Below are positions 42,306 through 51,900 of a stretch of DNA of 64,000 bases, one piece after another. The notes below the pieces were generated by a model. That model saw nothing but the letters and a program-made list of their open reading frames with translations, did no database searches and had not been told where the DNA came from. How positions within the stretch are numbered: the stretch's first letter is position 1; every line of letters begins with the position of its first letter. Origin of the DNA: Kerstersia gyiorum. GTDB lineage: Bacteria; Pseudomonadota; Gammaproteobacteria; Burkholderiales; Burkholderiaceae_B. Position numbers and translations under genes: made by a program. The stretch lies in assembly GCF_004216755.1 (NCBI RefSeq), contig NZ_SGWZ01000001.1, positions 1,240,001 through 1,304,000 on the forward strand, in the 5' to 3' direction.

Positions 42306-43434
42306 GGGCCTGCTCCTTGCGCCGGGCCGCCAGTTTGCGGGCCAGGCCGACCATGCCTTGCGGCAGGAAAATTGTCACGATCACGAAAAGCGCGCCCAGT
42401 GCGTACAGCCAGTATTCCGGCATGGCTGTGGTGAACCAGGTTTTCAGACCATTGACGGTGCCAGCGCCGATGATCGGGCCGAAGAGCGTGCCACGGCCGC
42501 CGGTGGCAACCCAGATCACCATTTCAATGGAATTGGCCGGGGACATTTCGCTGGGGTTGATGATGCCTACCTGCGGCACGTAGAGCGCGCCGGCCAGGCC
42601 GCACAGCATGGCGGAAATGGTCCAGACGAAAAGCTTGAAGCCCAGCGGTTCGTAGCCCAGGAAGCGCACGCGGCTTTCGGCGTCGCGCACGGCGGTCAGT
42701 ACCCGGCCATAGCGTGATTGCGTCAGCAGACGCGAGAGCACCAGGGCGGCGAACAGCACGGCCAGGGTGATCCAGAACAGCCAGGCGCGCGTGGCTGGCG
42801 CGGTGAGGTTGAAACCCAGGATGCGCTGGAAGTCGGTGAAACCGTTGGTGCCGCCAAAACCGGTTTCATTGCGGAAGAACAGCAGCATAGCGGCGAACGT
42901 CAATGCCTGGGTGATGATGGAGAAGTACACCCCCTTGATGCGCGAGCGGAAGGCGAAGTAGCCGAACAGGAAGGCCAGCAAACCGGGGACGGCCAGCGCC
43001 AGCAGCATGGCCCACCAGAAATGCTGTGTCATGGACCAGTACCAGGGGTATTCGGTCCAGCCGAGGAAGGACATGAAGGCGGGCAGGCGGGAGCCGCCTG
43101 CGGCAGCGGTTACTTCAGCAGTGCTGCGCATCAGGTACATGCCTTGGGCATAGGCGCCCAGTGCGAAGAAAATGCCATGCCCGAGCGAGAGGATGCCGGC
43201 GTAGCCCCACACCAGGTCGAGCGCCAGCGCGGCCAGGGCGTAGCACATGAACTTGCCCAGCAGCGCAACCGTATGCGCTGGCACATGCAGGGCATGGCCG
43301 GGGGCAAAGAACAGGTTCAGCAGCGGCAGGATGGCCAGTATCGCGGTGGCGATGGCCAGGGCGGTCCAGGCCTTGGCGGGGAACAGCGGCTGGCGGTTGA
43401 GCGCCAGCAGGGTATCGCGGTGGCGCTTGTTCAT
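42298..43434 (-). CDS. urtC: Urea ABC transporter permease UrtC
   Basis: Inner-membrane permease of 378 aa, LivM-like, about ten TM helices. The YALAALALDLVWGYAGILSL, GHGIFFALGAYAQGMYLM and FFRNETGFGGTNGFTDF segments are typical of UrtC. It overlaps urtB by 4 bp (ATGA) and urtD by 8 bp. Confidence 0.95.
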   Translation of the reverse strand: MNKRHRDTLLALNRQPLFPAKAWTALAIATAILAILPLLNLFFAPGHALHVPAHTVALLGKFMCYALAALALDLVWGYAGILSLGHGIFFALGAYAQGMYLMRSTAEVTAAAGGSRLPAFMSFLGWTEYPWYWSMTQHFWWAMLLALAVPGLLAFLFGYFAFRSRIKGVYFSIITQALTFAAMLLFFRNETGFGGTNGFTDFQRILGFNLTAPATRAWLFWITLAVLFAALVLSRLLTQSRYGRVLTAVRDAESRVRFLGYEPLGFKLFVWTISAMLCGLAGALYVPQVGIINPSEMSPANSIEMVIWVATGGRGTLFGPIIGAGTVNGLKTWFTTAMPEYWLYALGALFVIVTIFLPQGMVGLARKLAARRKEQAHD

Positions 43435-45098
43435 TCCACGCTCCTTCCTTTGGGGGCGAACAGCCCTTGCGGGCGCTTCTGGATGAACAGCACGATCAGG
43501 ACCAGGATGGCAATCTTGGCAAGGACCGCGCCGGAGAAGGGTTCGATGAATTTGCTGATGCTACCCAGACCGAAGGCGGCAATCACGGTGCCTGCCAGTT
43601 GGCCTACGCCACCCAGTACCACCACCATGAAAGAGTCGATGATGTAGGATTTGCCGAGGTCGGGGCCGACGTTGCCCAACTGTGAAAGCGCGACGCCGGC
43701 CAGGCCGGCGATGCCTGCGCCCAGGCCGAAGGTCAGCATATCGACGCGGCCGGTGGCGACGCCTACACAGCCGGCCATGCGCCGGTTCTGCGTAATGGCG
43801 CGCACGAACAGGCCCAGGCGGGTGTGGTTCAGCAGCAGCCAGACGAAAGCCACCACCAGCAGCGAGAACACGATGACGGCCAGGCGGTTGTAGCTCAGTA
43901 CCAGACCATTCATGATTTCCTGGCCGCCGCTGAGCCAGCCTGGGTTGGCCACTTCAACGTTCTGCGCGCCGAACAGGCTGCGCACGGCCTGCATCAGCAC
44001 CAGGCTGATGCCCCAGGTCGCCAGCAGCGTTTCCAGCGGACGGCCGTAGAGCCAGCGGATGACGGTGCGTTCGAGCACCATGCCGACGCAGGCCGTGATG
44101 ACGAAAGCCACGGGCAGGGCTGCCACCACATACCATTCCAGCCATTGCGGAGCGAATTGGCGGAAACCGGATTGCACCAGGTAAGTGGCGTAGGCGCCTA
44201 TCATCAGCAGTTCTCCATGCGCCATGTTGATCACGCCCATCAGCCCGAAGATGATGGCCAGGCCCAGCGCTGCCAGCAACAGGACGCTGCCCAGGCTGAT
44301 GCCGTAGAACAGGTTGCCCAGCCATTGCACAGTTTGCAGGTGGCGGTCGATGGCGGCGACGGCTTGCTGCGCAGCGCGGCGCACCTCGGCGTCGGGTTCG
44401 GCCCAGTTGCCGTTGTGTTGCACCAGCATGCCGGCGAGCACGTTGCGGAACGATGCGTCGTTGGCGGCAGTCAACAATTGCACGGCATGTAGCCGGGTCG
44501 CGGCGTCAGGGCTTTGCAGTTCCAGATTGGCTTGCGCGACAGCCAGCGCCTGCTTGACCTTGTCATGGCCTTCGCTTGCCAGCGCCTGCTGCAGCATGGG
44601 CAGCAGGCTGGCATCGGTGGTGTTGCGCAGTTGTTGGGCGGCAGCCAGCCGGGTGGCCGCGTCGGGCGCGTACAGCTGCCCGGTGGCGAGCGCGCCGGAG
44701 AGGGCGCGGCGCAGCCTGTTGTTGATGGTAATGCGGCTGGCATCGACGGGCAGCGGCTCATGCGCGCCGGTCAGGGCATTGATGGCCGGGTGGTTGGCTG
44801 CAATGCCAGTGTTGTCGGCGCCACTGTCTATGATCCAAACGCCGCCATTTGGCGTGCCGCGCAGGCGGCCGTCGGCCAGTGCCTGCAATATCGCCAGGCT
44901 TTGTGCATCGCCGGATTTGCCCAGGCGGTCTATGGCTTCCAGGCGTTCGTTGTTGTCGCCCGAAGCCAGTTGGGCCAGGCTTTCGGTAGAGACGGCAGCC
45001 TGGGCTGGCGCGGAGACTAGCAGCAGGCAGGCCAGCAAGGCCAGCACGGCTGCCAGCCAGGCAGGCCGGCTTGATGCGTGGAACAGGGTAGGAAACAT
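43431..45098 (-). CDS. urtB: Urea ABC transporter permease UrtB
   Basis: Permease of 555 aa from the ATG at 45098. A signal peptide (LALLACLLLVSAPAQA) is followed by a long periplasmic part of helical repeats (LLPMLQQALASEGHDKVKQA and similar), a feature of UrtB but not of LivH. The LivH-like domain then starts with LLAALGLAIIFGLMGVINMA, then HGELLMIGAYATYL. A 260-bp gap separates it from urtA. Confidence 0.95.
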   Translation of the reverse strand: MFPTLFHASSRPAWLAAVLALLACLLLVSAPAQAAVSTESLAQLASGDNNERLEAIDRLGKSGDAQSLAILQALADGRLRGTPNGGVWIIDSGADNTGIAANHPAINALTGAHEPLPVDASRITINNRLRRALSGALATGQLYAPDAATRLAAAQQLRNTTDASLLPMLQQALASEGHDKVKQALAVAQANLELQSPDAATRLHAVQLLTAANDASFRNVLAGMLVQHNGNWAEPDAEVRRAAQQAVAAIDRHLQTVQWLGNLFYGISLGSVLLLAALGLAIIFGLMGVINMAHGELLMIGAYATYLVQSGFRQFAPQWLEWYVVAALPVAFVITACVGMVLERTVIRWLYGRPLETLLATWGISLVLMQAVRSLFGAQNVEVANPGWLSGGQEIMNGLVLSYNRLAVIVFSLLVVAFVWLLLNHTRLGLFVRAITQNRRMAGCVGVATGRVDMLTFGLGAGIAGLAGVALSQLGNVGPDLGKSYIIDSFMVVVLGGVGQLAGTVIAAFGLGSISKFIEPFSGAVLAKIAILVLIVLFIQKRPQGLFAPKGRSVE

Positions 45099-45358
45099 AA
45101 TGGATGCCCTGGTGTGTAGTCGGTCTGTCTTGTTGCCATGTCGGCGGTAAGACTCTTCGGCCAAAAAGCAGAAGCCGTCCGGCCTCGCTGCCCGTTTGCT
45201 GCGAGAGAAGCGGGGTTCGGCCCAGGTTCATGGCCAGTAAGTTTGAGGCCCATTGATCCTGGGGGAGCCAGGCCAGGCAATGACGCGCTGTCTGGGGAGG
45301 GGGCGAGGTCTGCGGCCCCTGGGGGCTGGTGGCCTCGCCGTTCCTGCAACGGTGCGGC
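45099..45358 (-). other. urtA-urtB intergenic spacer
   Basis: A 260-bp non-coding spacer inside the operon. Two short hairpins are visible (45315-45326 and 45338-45352) just after the urtA stop, which may slow RNA decay or cut read-through so that the binding protein is made in excess. No second promoter was recognised. Confidence 0.4.
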
Positions 45359-46621
45359 TTACTTGGCCGGCGCCGTGTCCGGCTTCTTGTCGTTGCCGGG
45401 CAAGTAGGGACTCCAGGGCTGGGCACGGATCGGGCCGTCGGTTTTCCACACTACGTCGAACTGACCATCGTCGCGGATTTCACCGATGAATACTGGCTTG
45501 TGCAGGTGATGATTGGTTTCATCCATTTTGATGGTGAAGCCGTCAGGCGCCGCGAAGCTCTGGCCACCGATTGCTTCGATGACCTTGTCCACATCCGTGC
45601 TGCCTGCTTGCTCGACCGCCTGTTTCCACAAATTGATGCCGATGTAGGTAGCTTCCATCGGGTCGTTGGTCACGACAGAGTCGGCCTTGGGCAGGTTCCT
45701 GGCCTTGGCATAGGCTTTCCATTTTGAGATGAAGGCTTCGTTGGTGGGATTGTCCAGCGATTGAAAGTAGTTCCAAGCTGCGAGGTGACCGACCAGCGGC
45801 TTGGTGTCCACGCCGCGCAGTTCCTCTTCGCCCACGGAGAAGGCGACAACCGGCACGTCGGTGGCCTTCAGGCCGGCATTGCCCAGTTCCTTGTAGAAGG
45901 GGACGTTGGAGTCGCCGTTGATGGTAGAGACCACGGCTGTGGGGCCGCCCGCCGCGAAGCGTTTGATGTCGGCGATGATGGTCTGGTAGTCCGAATGCCC
46001 GAAGGGCGTGTACACCTCCATGATGTTCTCGTCGGTGATGCCCTTGCTGTTCAGGAAGGCGCGCAGGATCTTGTTGGTGGTGCGGGGGTAGACGTAGTCC
46101 GTGCCCAGCAGCACGAAACGCTTGGCGCCGCCGCCGTCTTCGCTCAACAGGTATTCGACAGCGGGAATGGCCTGCTGATTTGGGGCCGCGCCGGAGTAGA
46201 ACACATTGCGTTCCAGCTCCTCGCCTTCATATTGCACCGGGTAGAACAGCAGGCCGTTGAGCTCCTTGAACACCGGCAGCACGGCCTTGCGCGAGGCGGA
46301 GGTCCAGTTGCCGAATACCACGGCCACTTTTTCCTGCCCCAGCAGTTCGCGTGCCTTTTCCGCGAAGAGCGGTTCGCTGGAGGCAGGATCGACCACCACG
46401 GCTTGCAGTTTTTTGCCAAGGACGCCGCCATTGGCGTTGATTTCGTCAATGGTCATCAGCGCTACATCCTTGAGCGCGGTCTCGGAAATAGCCATCGTGC
46501 CTGTGAGCGAATGCAGGATGCCGACCTTGATGGTGTCTTCGGCATAGGCGTTCAAGGACAGCCCGGAGGCCGCCAGGAGGGTCGCTACGGTCAATTGCTT
46601 GAGGATCGTTCTGCGTTGCAT
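45359..46621 (-). CDS. urtA: Urea ABC transporter substrate-binding protein UrtA
   Basis: Periplasmic binding protein of 420 aa from the ATG at 46621, with AGGGAAGG 7 bases upstream. The signal begins MQRRTILKQL, close to a twin-arginine motif, and ends near LNAYAEDT. The UrtA opening IKVGILHSLTGTMAISETAL is diagnostic, as are VFGNWTSASRKAVLPVFKEL and QYEGEELERNVFYSGAAPNQ. First gene of urtABCDE. A sigma-54 promoter lies at 46691-46706. Confidence 0.96.
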   Translation of the reverse strand: MQRRTILKQLTVATLLAASGLSLNAYAEDTIKVGILHSLTGTMAISETALKDVALMTIDEINANGGVLGKKLQAVVVDPASSEPLFAEKARELLGQEKVAVVFGNWTSASRKAVLPVFKELNGLLFYPVQYEGEELERNVFYSGAAPNQQAIPAVEYLLSEDGGGAKRFVLLGTDYVYPRTTNKILRAFLNSKGITDENIMEVYTPFGHSDYQTIIADIKRFAAGGPTAVVSTINGDSNVPFYKELGNAGLKATDVPVVAFSVGEEELRGVDTKPLVGHLAAWNYFQSLDNPTNEAFISKWKAYAKARNLPKADSVVTNDPMEATYIGINLWKQAVEQAGSTDVDKVIEAIGGQSFAAPDGFTIKMDETNHHLHKPVFIGEIRDDGQFDVVWKTDGPIRAQPWSPYLPGNDKKPDTAPAK

Positions 46622-46690
46622 GAGAAAGCCTTCCCTGAAAGAGGTTGGATTGCTGCGGGGCGATGGCAGGACGCCACCTGCAGTCCATTC

Positions 46691-46706
46691 AGCAAGATCC
46701 GTGCCA
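46691..46706 (-). promoter_or_regulatory. Sigma-54 promoter of urtABCDE
   Basis: On the minus strand the sequence is TGGCACGGATCTTGCT, a full match to TGGCACG-N4-TTGCW, with GG and GC ten bases apart. Transcription would start near 46680, leaving a leader of about 59 nt before urtA. Confidence 0.9.
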
Positions 46707-47039
46707 GATTTCGGATCGCCATGGAGGCTCAGGCTTCGGCCAGCGCAGGCGTGCCTGCGGCAAGGCACTTTCAGGGGAACACCGTGGGGCGGCTTTCTGG
46801 GCAATTCGAAGAGATTCTGCTGCCCTTTGCGGCAGGGTCGCAGGCACCATCCCGACAGTTTTTTGATAGAAAAAGGTGCGCGACGCACCATTGTGGGATG
46901 CCTGAAGGGGGAGGGCAGAGAGGTGCCTGTCTCGTGGCGAACCGCCAGGGAAACTGCGTGAGAAACCTCTTTTTCAGTATCGGATTTTCATATTTATCAG
47001 TGTCTTATGGGGCTATCGGATAGCTGCGTACGAGTGTGA

Positions 47040-47055
47040 TGGCACGGATATTGCT
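47040..47055 (+). promoter_or_regulatory. Sigma-54 promoter of atzF-urea carboxylase
   Basis: TGGCACGGATATTGCT is a full consensus match with GG-N10-GC spacing. Transcription would start near 47066, 29 bases before the atzF ATG. Confidence 0.92.
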
Positions 47056-47094
47056 GGGTGATGCTTGCTTGTATACCAATAAGGATTCCACAGC

Positions 47095-48933
47095 ATGATT
47101 TCCTGCACATCCTCATTTCCTTCCAGTGGCTGGACCCTGGCGCAGTGGCGGCATGCCTATATCGAACAGAATGCGGATGCCAGCGAATTATTGACGCAGT
47201 TGCTGGCCGCCCTGGCGGCGGGCGATGCCGCCTGGATTGCGAAGGCTTCGGCAGAGCAGTTGGCACAGCAGTTACAGACGCTGGAAGCCTTGCTGCACGC
47301 GGCTGGCGGTGACCGCAGCCGCCTGCCTTTGTATGGCGTACCGTTTGCCGTCAAGGACAACATTGATGCCGCAGGCTGGATGACGACTGCCGCTTGCCCG
47401 GCATTCGCCTATCTGGCCCGGCAGGATGCCTTTGCCGTGGCTCGCCTGAAGGCGGCGGGCGCGATTCTGGTGGGCAAGACAAACCTGGATCAATTTGCCA
47501 CCGGCCTGGTGGGGACGCGTTCCCCCTTTGGCGTCGTGCCCAACAGTTTCGATCCTGCCTACATCAGCGGCGGTTCGAGTTCCGGTTCTGCGAGTGTGGT
47601 GGCACGCGGCCTGGTGCCGTTCGCGCTGGGAACCGATACGGCGGGTTCCGGACGTGTGCCGGCCGCATTCAACAACATTGTTGGCTTCAAGCCGACCAAG
47701 GGCTGGGTGGGCAACACCGGCCTGGTGCCTGCCTGCCGTACCCTGGATTGCATCAGTACTTTTGCCTTGACGGTAGAAGACGCTGCGCTGGTGATGCGCA
47801 GCATGGCCGGCTATGACGCTGCCGATGGCTACGCGCGCCAGCGTCCTGTCACCGCGCCAGTGCGGTTTCCGGCTGTGCCGCGCCTGGCGGTGCCAGACCA
47901 TCTCGAATTCTTTGGCGATGAACAGGCTCGTTCGAATTTTGCCGAAGCACGGCAGCAGCTGCAGCAAATGGGGGCAGTGCTGGAAGAAATTGATTTTTCC
48001 CCCTTTGCGGAATTGGCCGGGCTGTTGTACCAGGGGCCATGGGTCGCGGAGCGCTTCGTGACCGTTGCGGCTTTGTTGGCTCAAGAGCCGTCTGCATTGG
48101 ACCCGGTGGTCGCAGGCATCGTGGGGCAGGCGGGGAATTATTCGGCGGCCGATGCCTTTCGCGCCGAGTACCGCCGGGCGGACCTGGCAAGGCGTATCCA
48201 GGTCAGCCTGGCCGGCTTCGACGCATTGGTGGTTCCCAGCACGCCTTCGATCTACACCATTGAGCAGTTGTGCCAGGAGCCGGTACGCCGCAACTCGGAA
48301 TTGGGTATCTATACCAATTTCACCAATCTGGCCGACCTGAGCGCGCTGGCCTTGCCTGCCGGCCTGCGCCAGGACGGTCTGCCTGCGGGCATTACCCTGA
48401 TTGCACCGGCCTGGCACGACTGGGCCTTGGCGGATTTCGGCAGGCGCTGGCAAGCTCGGGCCAGTGTGTTGCCCGGCGCGCCTGGCGTGGTGGCGCAGTC
48501 TCTGCCGCTACCGGACAGCCCAGCTGCCTGGCTGGAGGACGAAGGCGAAATCATTCTGGCCGTCGTGGGCGCGCACCTGCGCGGCATGCCCTTGAATCAC
48601 CAGCTTACCAGCCGTCAGGCGCGTTTCCTGGAAGAGACGCAGACCGCAACAGGCGACTACCGGCTGTATGCGCTGCCGGGCACGGTTCCTCCCAAGCCTG
48701 GCCTCAAATATGCGCCAGGCCAGGGCGACGCCATTGTGCTGGAACTGTGGGCGTTGACGCCGCATGCCTTTGGCGAGTTCGTGGCCGAGGTGCCGCAGCC
48801 TTTGGGCATAGGCAACGTCATGCTGGCCGATGGCCGGGTGGTCAAAGGCTTTATTTGCGAGCCTGCCGCGCTGGACGGTGCGACCGACATTACTGCTTTT
48901 GGCGGCTGGCGCGCCTACTTGCAAAGCCGCTGA
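47095..48933 (+). CDS. atzF: Allophanate hydrolase
   Basis: Amidase-signature enzyme of 612 aa that splits allophanate to carbon dioxide and ammonia, the second step of the ATP-dependent urea amidolyase route. The Ser-cisSer-Lys triad is visible: Lys87 (FAVKDNID), cis-Ser161 in SGGSSSGSA and nucleophile Ser185 in DTAGSGRVPA. The C-terminal domain characteristic of AtzF (YRLYALPGTVPPKPGL, then GDAIVLELWALTPHAFGEFV) is complete. AAGGA precedes the ATG. The stop is 17 bp before urea carboxylase. Confidence 0.95.
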   Translation: MISCTSSFPSSGWTLAQWRHAYIEQNADASELLTQLLAALAAGDAAWIAKASAEQLAQQLQTLEALLHAAGGDRSRLPLYGVPFAVKDNIDAAGWMTTAACPAFAYLARQDAFAVARLKAAGAILVGKTNLDQFATGLVGTRSPFGVVPNSFDPAYISGGSSSGSASVVARGLVPFALGTDTAGSGRVPAAFNNIVGFKPTKGWVGNTGLVPACRTLDCISTFALTVEDAALVMRSMAGYDAADGYARQRPVTAPVRFPAVPRLAVPDHLEFFGDEQARSNFAEARQQLQQMGAVLEEIDFSPFAELAGLLYQGPWVAERFVTVAALLAQEPSALDPVVAGIVGQAGNYSAADAFRAEYRRADLARRIQVSLAGFDALVVPSTPSIYTIEQLCQEPVRRNSELGIYTNFTNLADLSALALPAGLRQDGLPAGITLIAPAWHDWALADFGRRWQARASVLPGAPGVVAQSLPLPDSPAAWLEDEGEIILAVVGAHLRGMPLNHQLTSRQARFLEETQTATGDYRLYALPGTVPPKPGLKYAPGQGDAIVLELWALTPHAFGEFVAEVPQPLGIGNVMLADGRVVKGFICEPAALDGATDITAFGGWRAYLQSR

Positions 48934-48950
48934 ACCCGGGGGAGTTTTTC

Positions 48951-51900
48951 ATGTTTACCAAAGTCCTGATCGCCAATCGCGGCGAAATCGCTGTCCGTGC
49001 CATCCGAACGCTCAAGAAACTGGGTGTACTCAGCGTCGCCATTTATTCCGATGCCGATCGCAATGCCGCGCATGTTCAATTGGCTGACGAAGCCATTGCC
49101 CTGGGGGGCGATAAACCAGCAGAGAGCTACCTGGATATCGCCAAAGTGCTGGAGGCTTGCCGCCGCACCGGCGCGCAAGCAGTGTTTCCCGGTTATGGCT
49201 TTCTGTCCGAGAGTACCGAGTTCAGCGGCCTGTGCGAAGCCGCAGGCATTGTGTTCATTGGCCCGACGGCGCAGCAGATAGAAGCATTCGGCCTGAAGCA
49301 TCGGGCGCGGGAACTGGCAGCGGCTGCAGGGGTACCCATGACGCCGGGCACGGGTTTGCTGCAAAGCCTGGAAGAGGCCGTGCAAGCGGCCGAGCGCATA
49401 GGTTATCCCGTGATGCTCAAGACCACGGCGGGAGGCGGCGGGATTGGCCTGACACGCTGCAACGATGCCGAAGATCTGGCGCGCGCCTATGAGAGTGTGC
49501 AGCGCCTGGGCGAGACGTTTTTCCGTGACGGGGGCGTGTTCCTGGAGCGTTTTGTCGATAACGCCCGCCATGTGGAAGTGCAGATATTCGGTGATGGATT
49601 GGGGCAGGTGGCCGCGCTGGGCGAGCGCGATTGTTCCGTGCAGCGCCGCAACCAGAAGGTGATCGAAGAGACGCCGGCACCCAACCTGCCTGCGGCGACG
49701 CGGGAAGCGCTGCTCAAGGCGGCCACGCTGCTGGGGGAGTCAGTGCAGTATCGCAGCGCGGGCACGGTGGAATTCGTCTATGACAGCGCCCGCGACGAGT
49801 TTTATTTCCTGGAGGTCAATACCCGTCTGCAAGTAGAGCACCCTGTGACCGAAGCGGTGACTGGCCTGGATCTGGTGGAGTGTATGCTGCGTGTGGCAGC
49901 TGGCGATGCCCTGGACTGGGAAGCCCTGCGTTGGGTGCCGCAAGGCGCGGCGATAGAGGTGCGCCTGTATGCGGAAGACCCGCAGAAGAATTTCCTGCCC
50001 TCGCCGGGCACGATCACCGATGTCGCATTTCCGCAGGATGTCCGCGTGGATGGCTGGGTCGAAACCGGCACAGAAGTGGCCTCATTCTACGACCCGATGC
50101 TGGCCAAGATCATCGTGCATGGCAAGGATCGCGGCGCAGCGCTGGCGCGCATGCAGCAGGCGCTGGCGCAGACGCGTTTGCATGGCATTGCCAGTAATCT
50201 GGACTACCTGCGCCAGATCATTGCCTCCGAGGTATTCCAGGCCGGGCGTGCCACGACCCAGTTCCTGGGCAGTTTCGACTTTCGGCCGCACGTGATTGAG
50301 GTGCTGGAAGCGGGCACGGCCACCAGCGTGCAGGATTGGCCGGGCCGCGAAGGCTATTGGGATATCGGCGTGCCGCCTTCCGGCCCGATGGATGACTTCG
50401 CTTTCCGCATTGCCAACCGCCTGGTGGGAAACGCCGACGAGGCCGCAGGTCTGGAATGCACGCTCAACGGCCCGGTACTGCGCTTTCATTGTGATGGGGT
50501 CGTAGCGCTGACGGGCGCGAATACCCCAGCGACGCTGGATGGCGATGCCTGCCCCATGTGGCATGCCTTTGAAGTCAAAGCGGGGCAGGTGCTGCGGCTG
50601 GGCAAGGTGCTGTCGGGCTGCCGGACCTATGTGGCAGTACGCAATGGCCTGGATGTGCCGCTCTACCTTGGCAGCCGTTCCACTTTTGCGCTGGGCCAGT
50701 TTGGCGGACACGCGGGCCGGGTGTTGCGCAGCGGCGATATGCTGGCCGTGTCCCAGCCTGAATTGCCGGCCTGCTCGACGCCGGCGCCTGTGGCGCTGCC
50801 ACAGCGGCTGGAGGCCCAATTGGTACCGGTGTATCGCAGTCATTGGGATATTGGCGTGCTGTATGGCCCGCATGGTGCGCCGGATTTTCTCAAGCCCGAA
50901 GCGCTGGACATGTTCTTCGGCACGGATTGGCAGGTGCACTACAACTCCAACCGCCTGGGCATCCGTCTGGTTGGCCCCAAGCCGGTCTGGGCCCGCAGTG
51001 ACGGCGGTGAGGCTGGTCTGCATCCGTCCAATGTGCATGATTGCGAATACGCCCTGGGCAGCATCAATTTCTCTGGCGACACGCCGATCATCCTGACGCG
51101 CGACGGCCCCAGCCTGGGCGGCTTTGTCTGCCCCGTCACCATTGCCAGGGCAGAGTTGTGGAAAGTCGGGCAGGTCAAGCCTGGCGATACCATCCGATTT
51201 CATCCCCTCAGCTACGAGCAGTCCGTGACGCTGCTGCTACGCCAGGAAGAAGCGGTGGCGACGCTCAGGGCGCCGCAGGAAGGCATTGCCAGCCTGCCGG
51301 TGCGTCAGGCGGCAGCACTGGCCTCTACCATCGTGGCCTGCGTGCCGGCCCAGGGGCATCAGCCCTTGATTACCTATCGCCAGGCGGGCGATAGCTACCT
51401 GCTGCTTGAGTACGGGGAAAACGAACTGCATATATCTTCTCGGCTGCGCATCCATCTGCTGATGCAATACTTAAAGGTGCAGCCGATTGATGGCGTGCGG
51501 GAACTGTCGCCAGGGGTGCGCTCCTTGCAGGTGCGCTATGACGGGCTGGTGATCGCCCAGGGAGAACTGGTGCGGCGCTTGCTCGCGATCGAAGCCTTGC
51601 TGCCTGACGTCAATACTGTCAAAGTGCCGACGCGCGTGGTGTATCTGCCGGTGGCCTGGGAAGACAGCGCCACCCTGGGTGCCGTCGAACGTTACCGCGA
51701 AACCGTGAAGGCCAAGGCCCCCTGGCTGCCCAACAATGTGGACTTCATCCAGCGCATCAACGGACTGAAGGAGCGCGAGGATGTCCGGCGCATTTTCTTT
51801 GATACCAGCTATCTGGTGATGGGCCTGGGCGACGTGTACCTGGGGGCGCCTTGCGCGGTGCCGCTGGACCCGCGCCACCGCCTGCTGACGTCCAAGTACA

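Larger units (their letters stand above)
46622..47094. promoter_or_regulatory. Divergent nitrogen-control region
   Basis: A 473-bp region between urtA and atzF with a consensus sigma-54 promoter facing each way (46691-46706 minus, 47040-47055 plus). Between them are a perfect GGTGCG-N3-CGCACC palindrome (46875-46889) and an AT-rich stretch (46970-47010). Enhancer sites for NtrC are expected between the promoters, but I could not identify a convincing TGCACC-N5-GGTGCA pair. Confidence 0.7.

Noticed and set aside
46884..46903. NtrC site overlapping CGCACC at 46884
   Set aside because: The left half fits TGCACC at 5 of 6 but the right half does not resemble GGTGCA at the required distance.
46860..47094. 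A guanidine riboswitch before atzF
   Set aside because: The sigma-54 start leaves only about 29 nt of leader, too short for a ykkC-type aptamer, and no aptamer motif is visible.
48270..48950. Apparent fusion of 227 extra residues to urea carboxylase
   Set aside because: This part is atzF in another frame; GGGGGAG and the family start MFTKVLIANRGEIAV lie at 48951.
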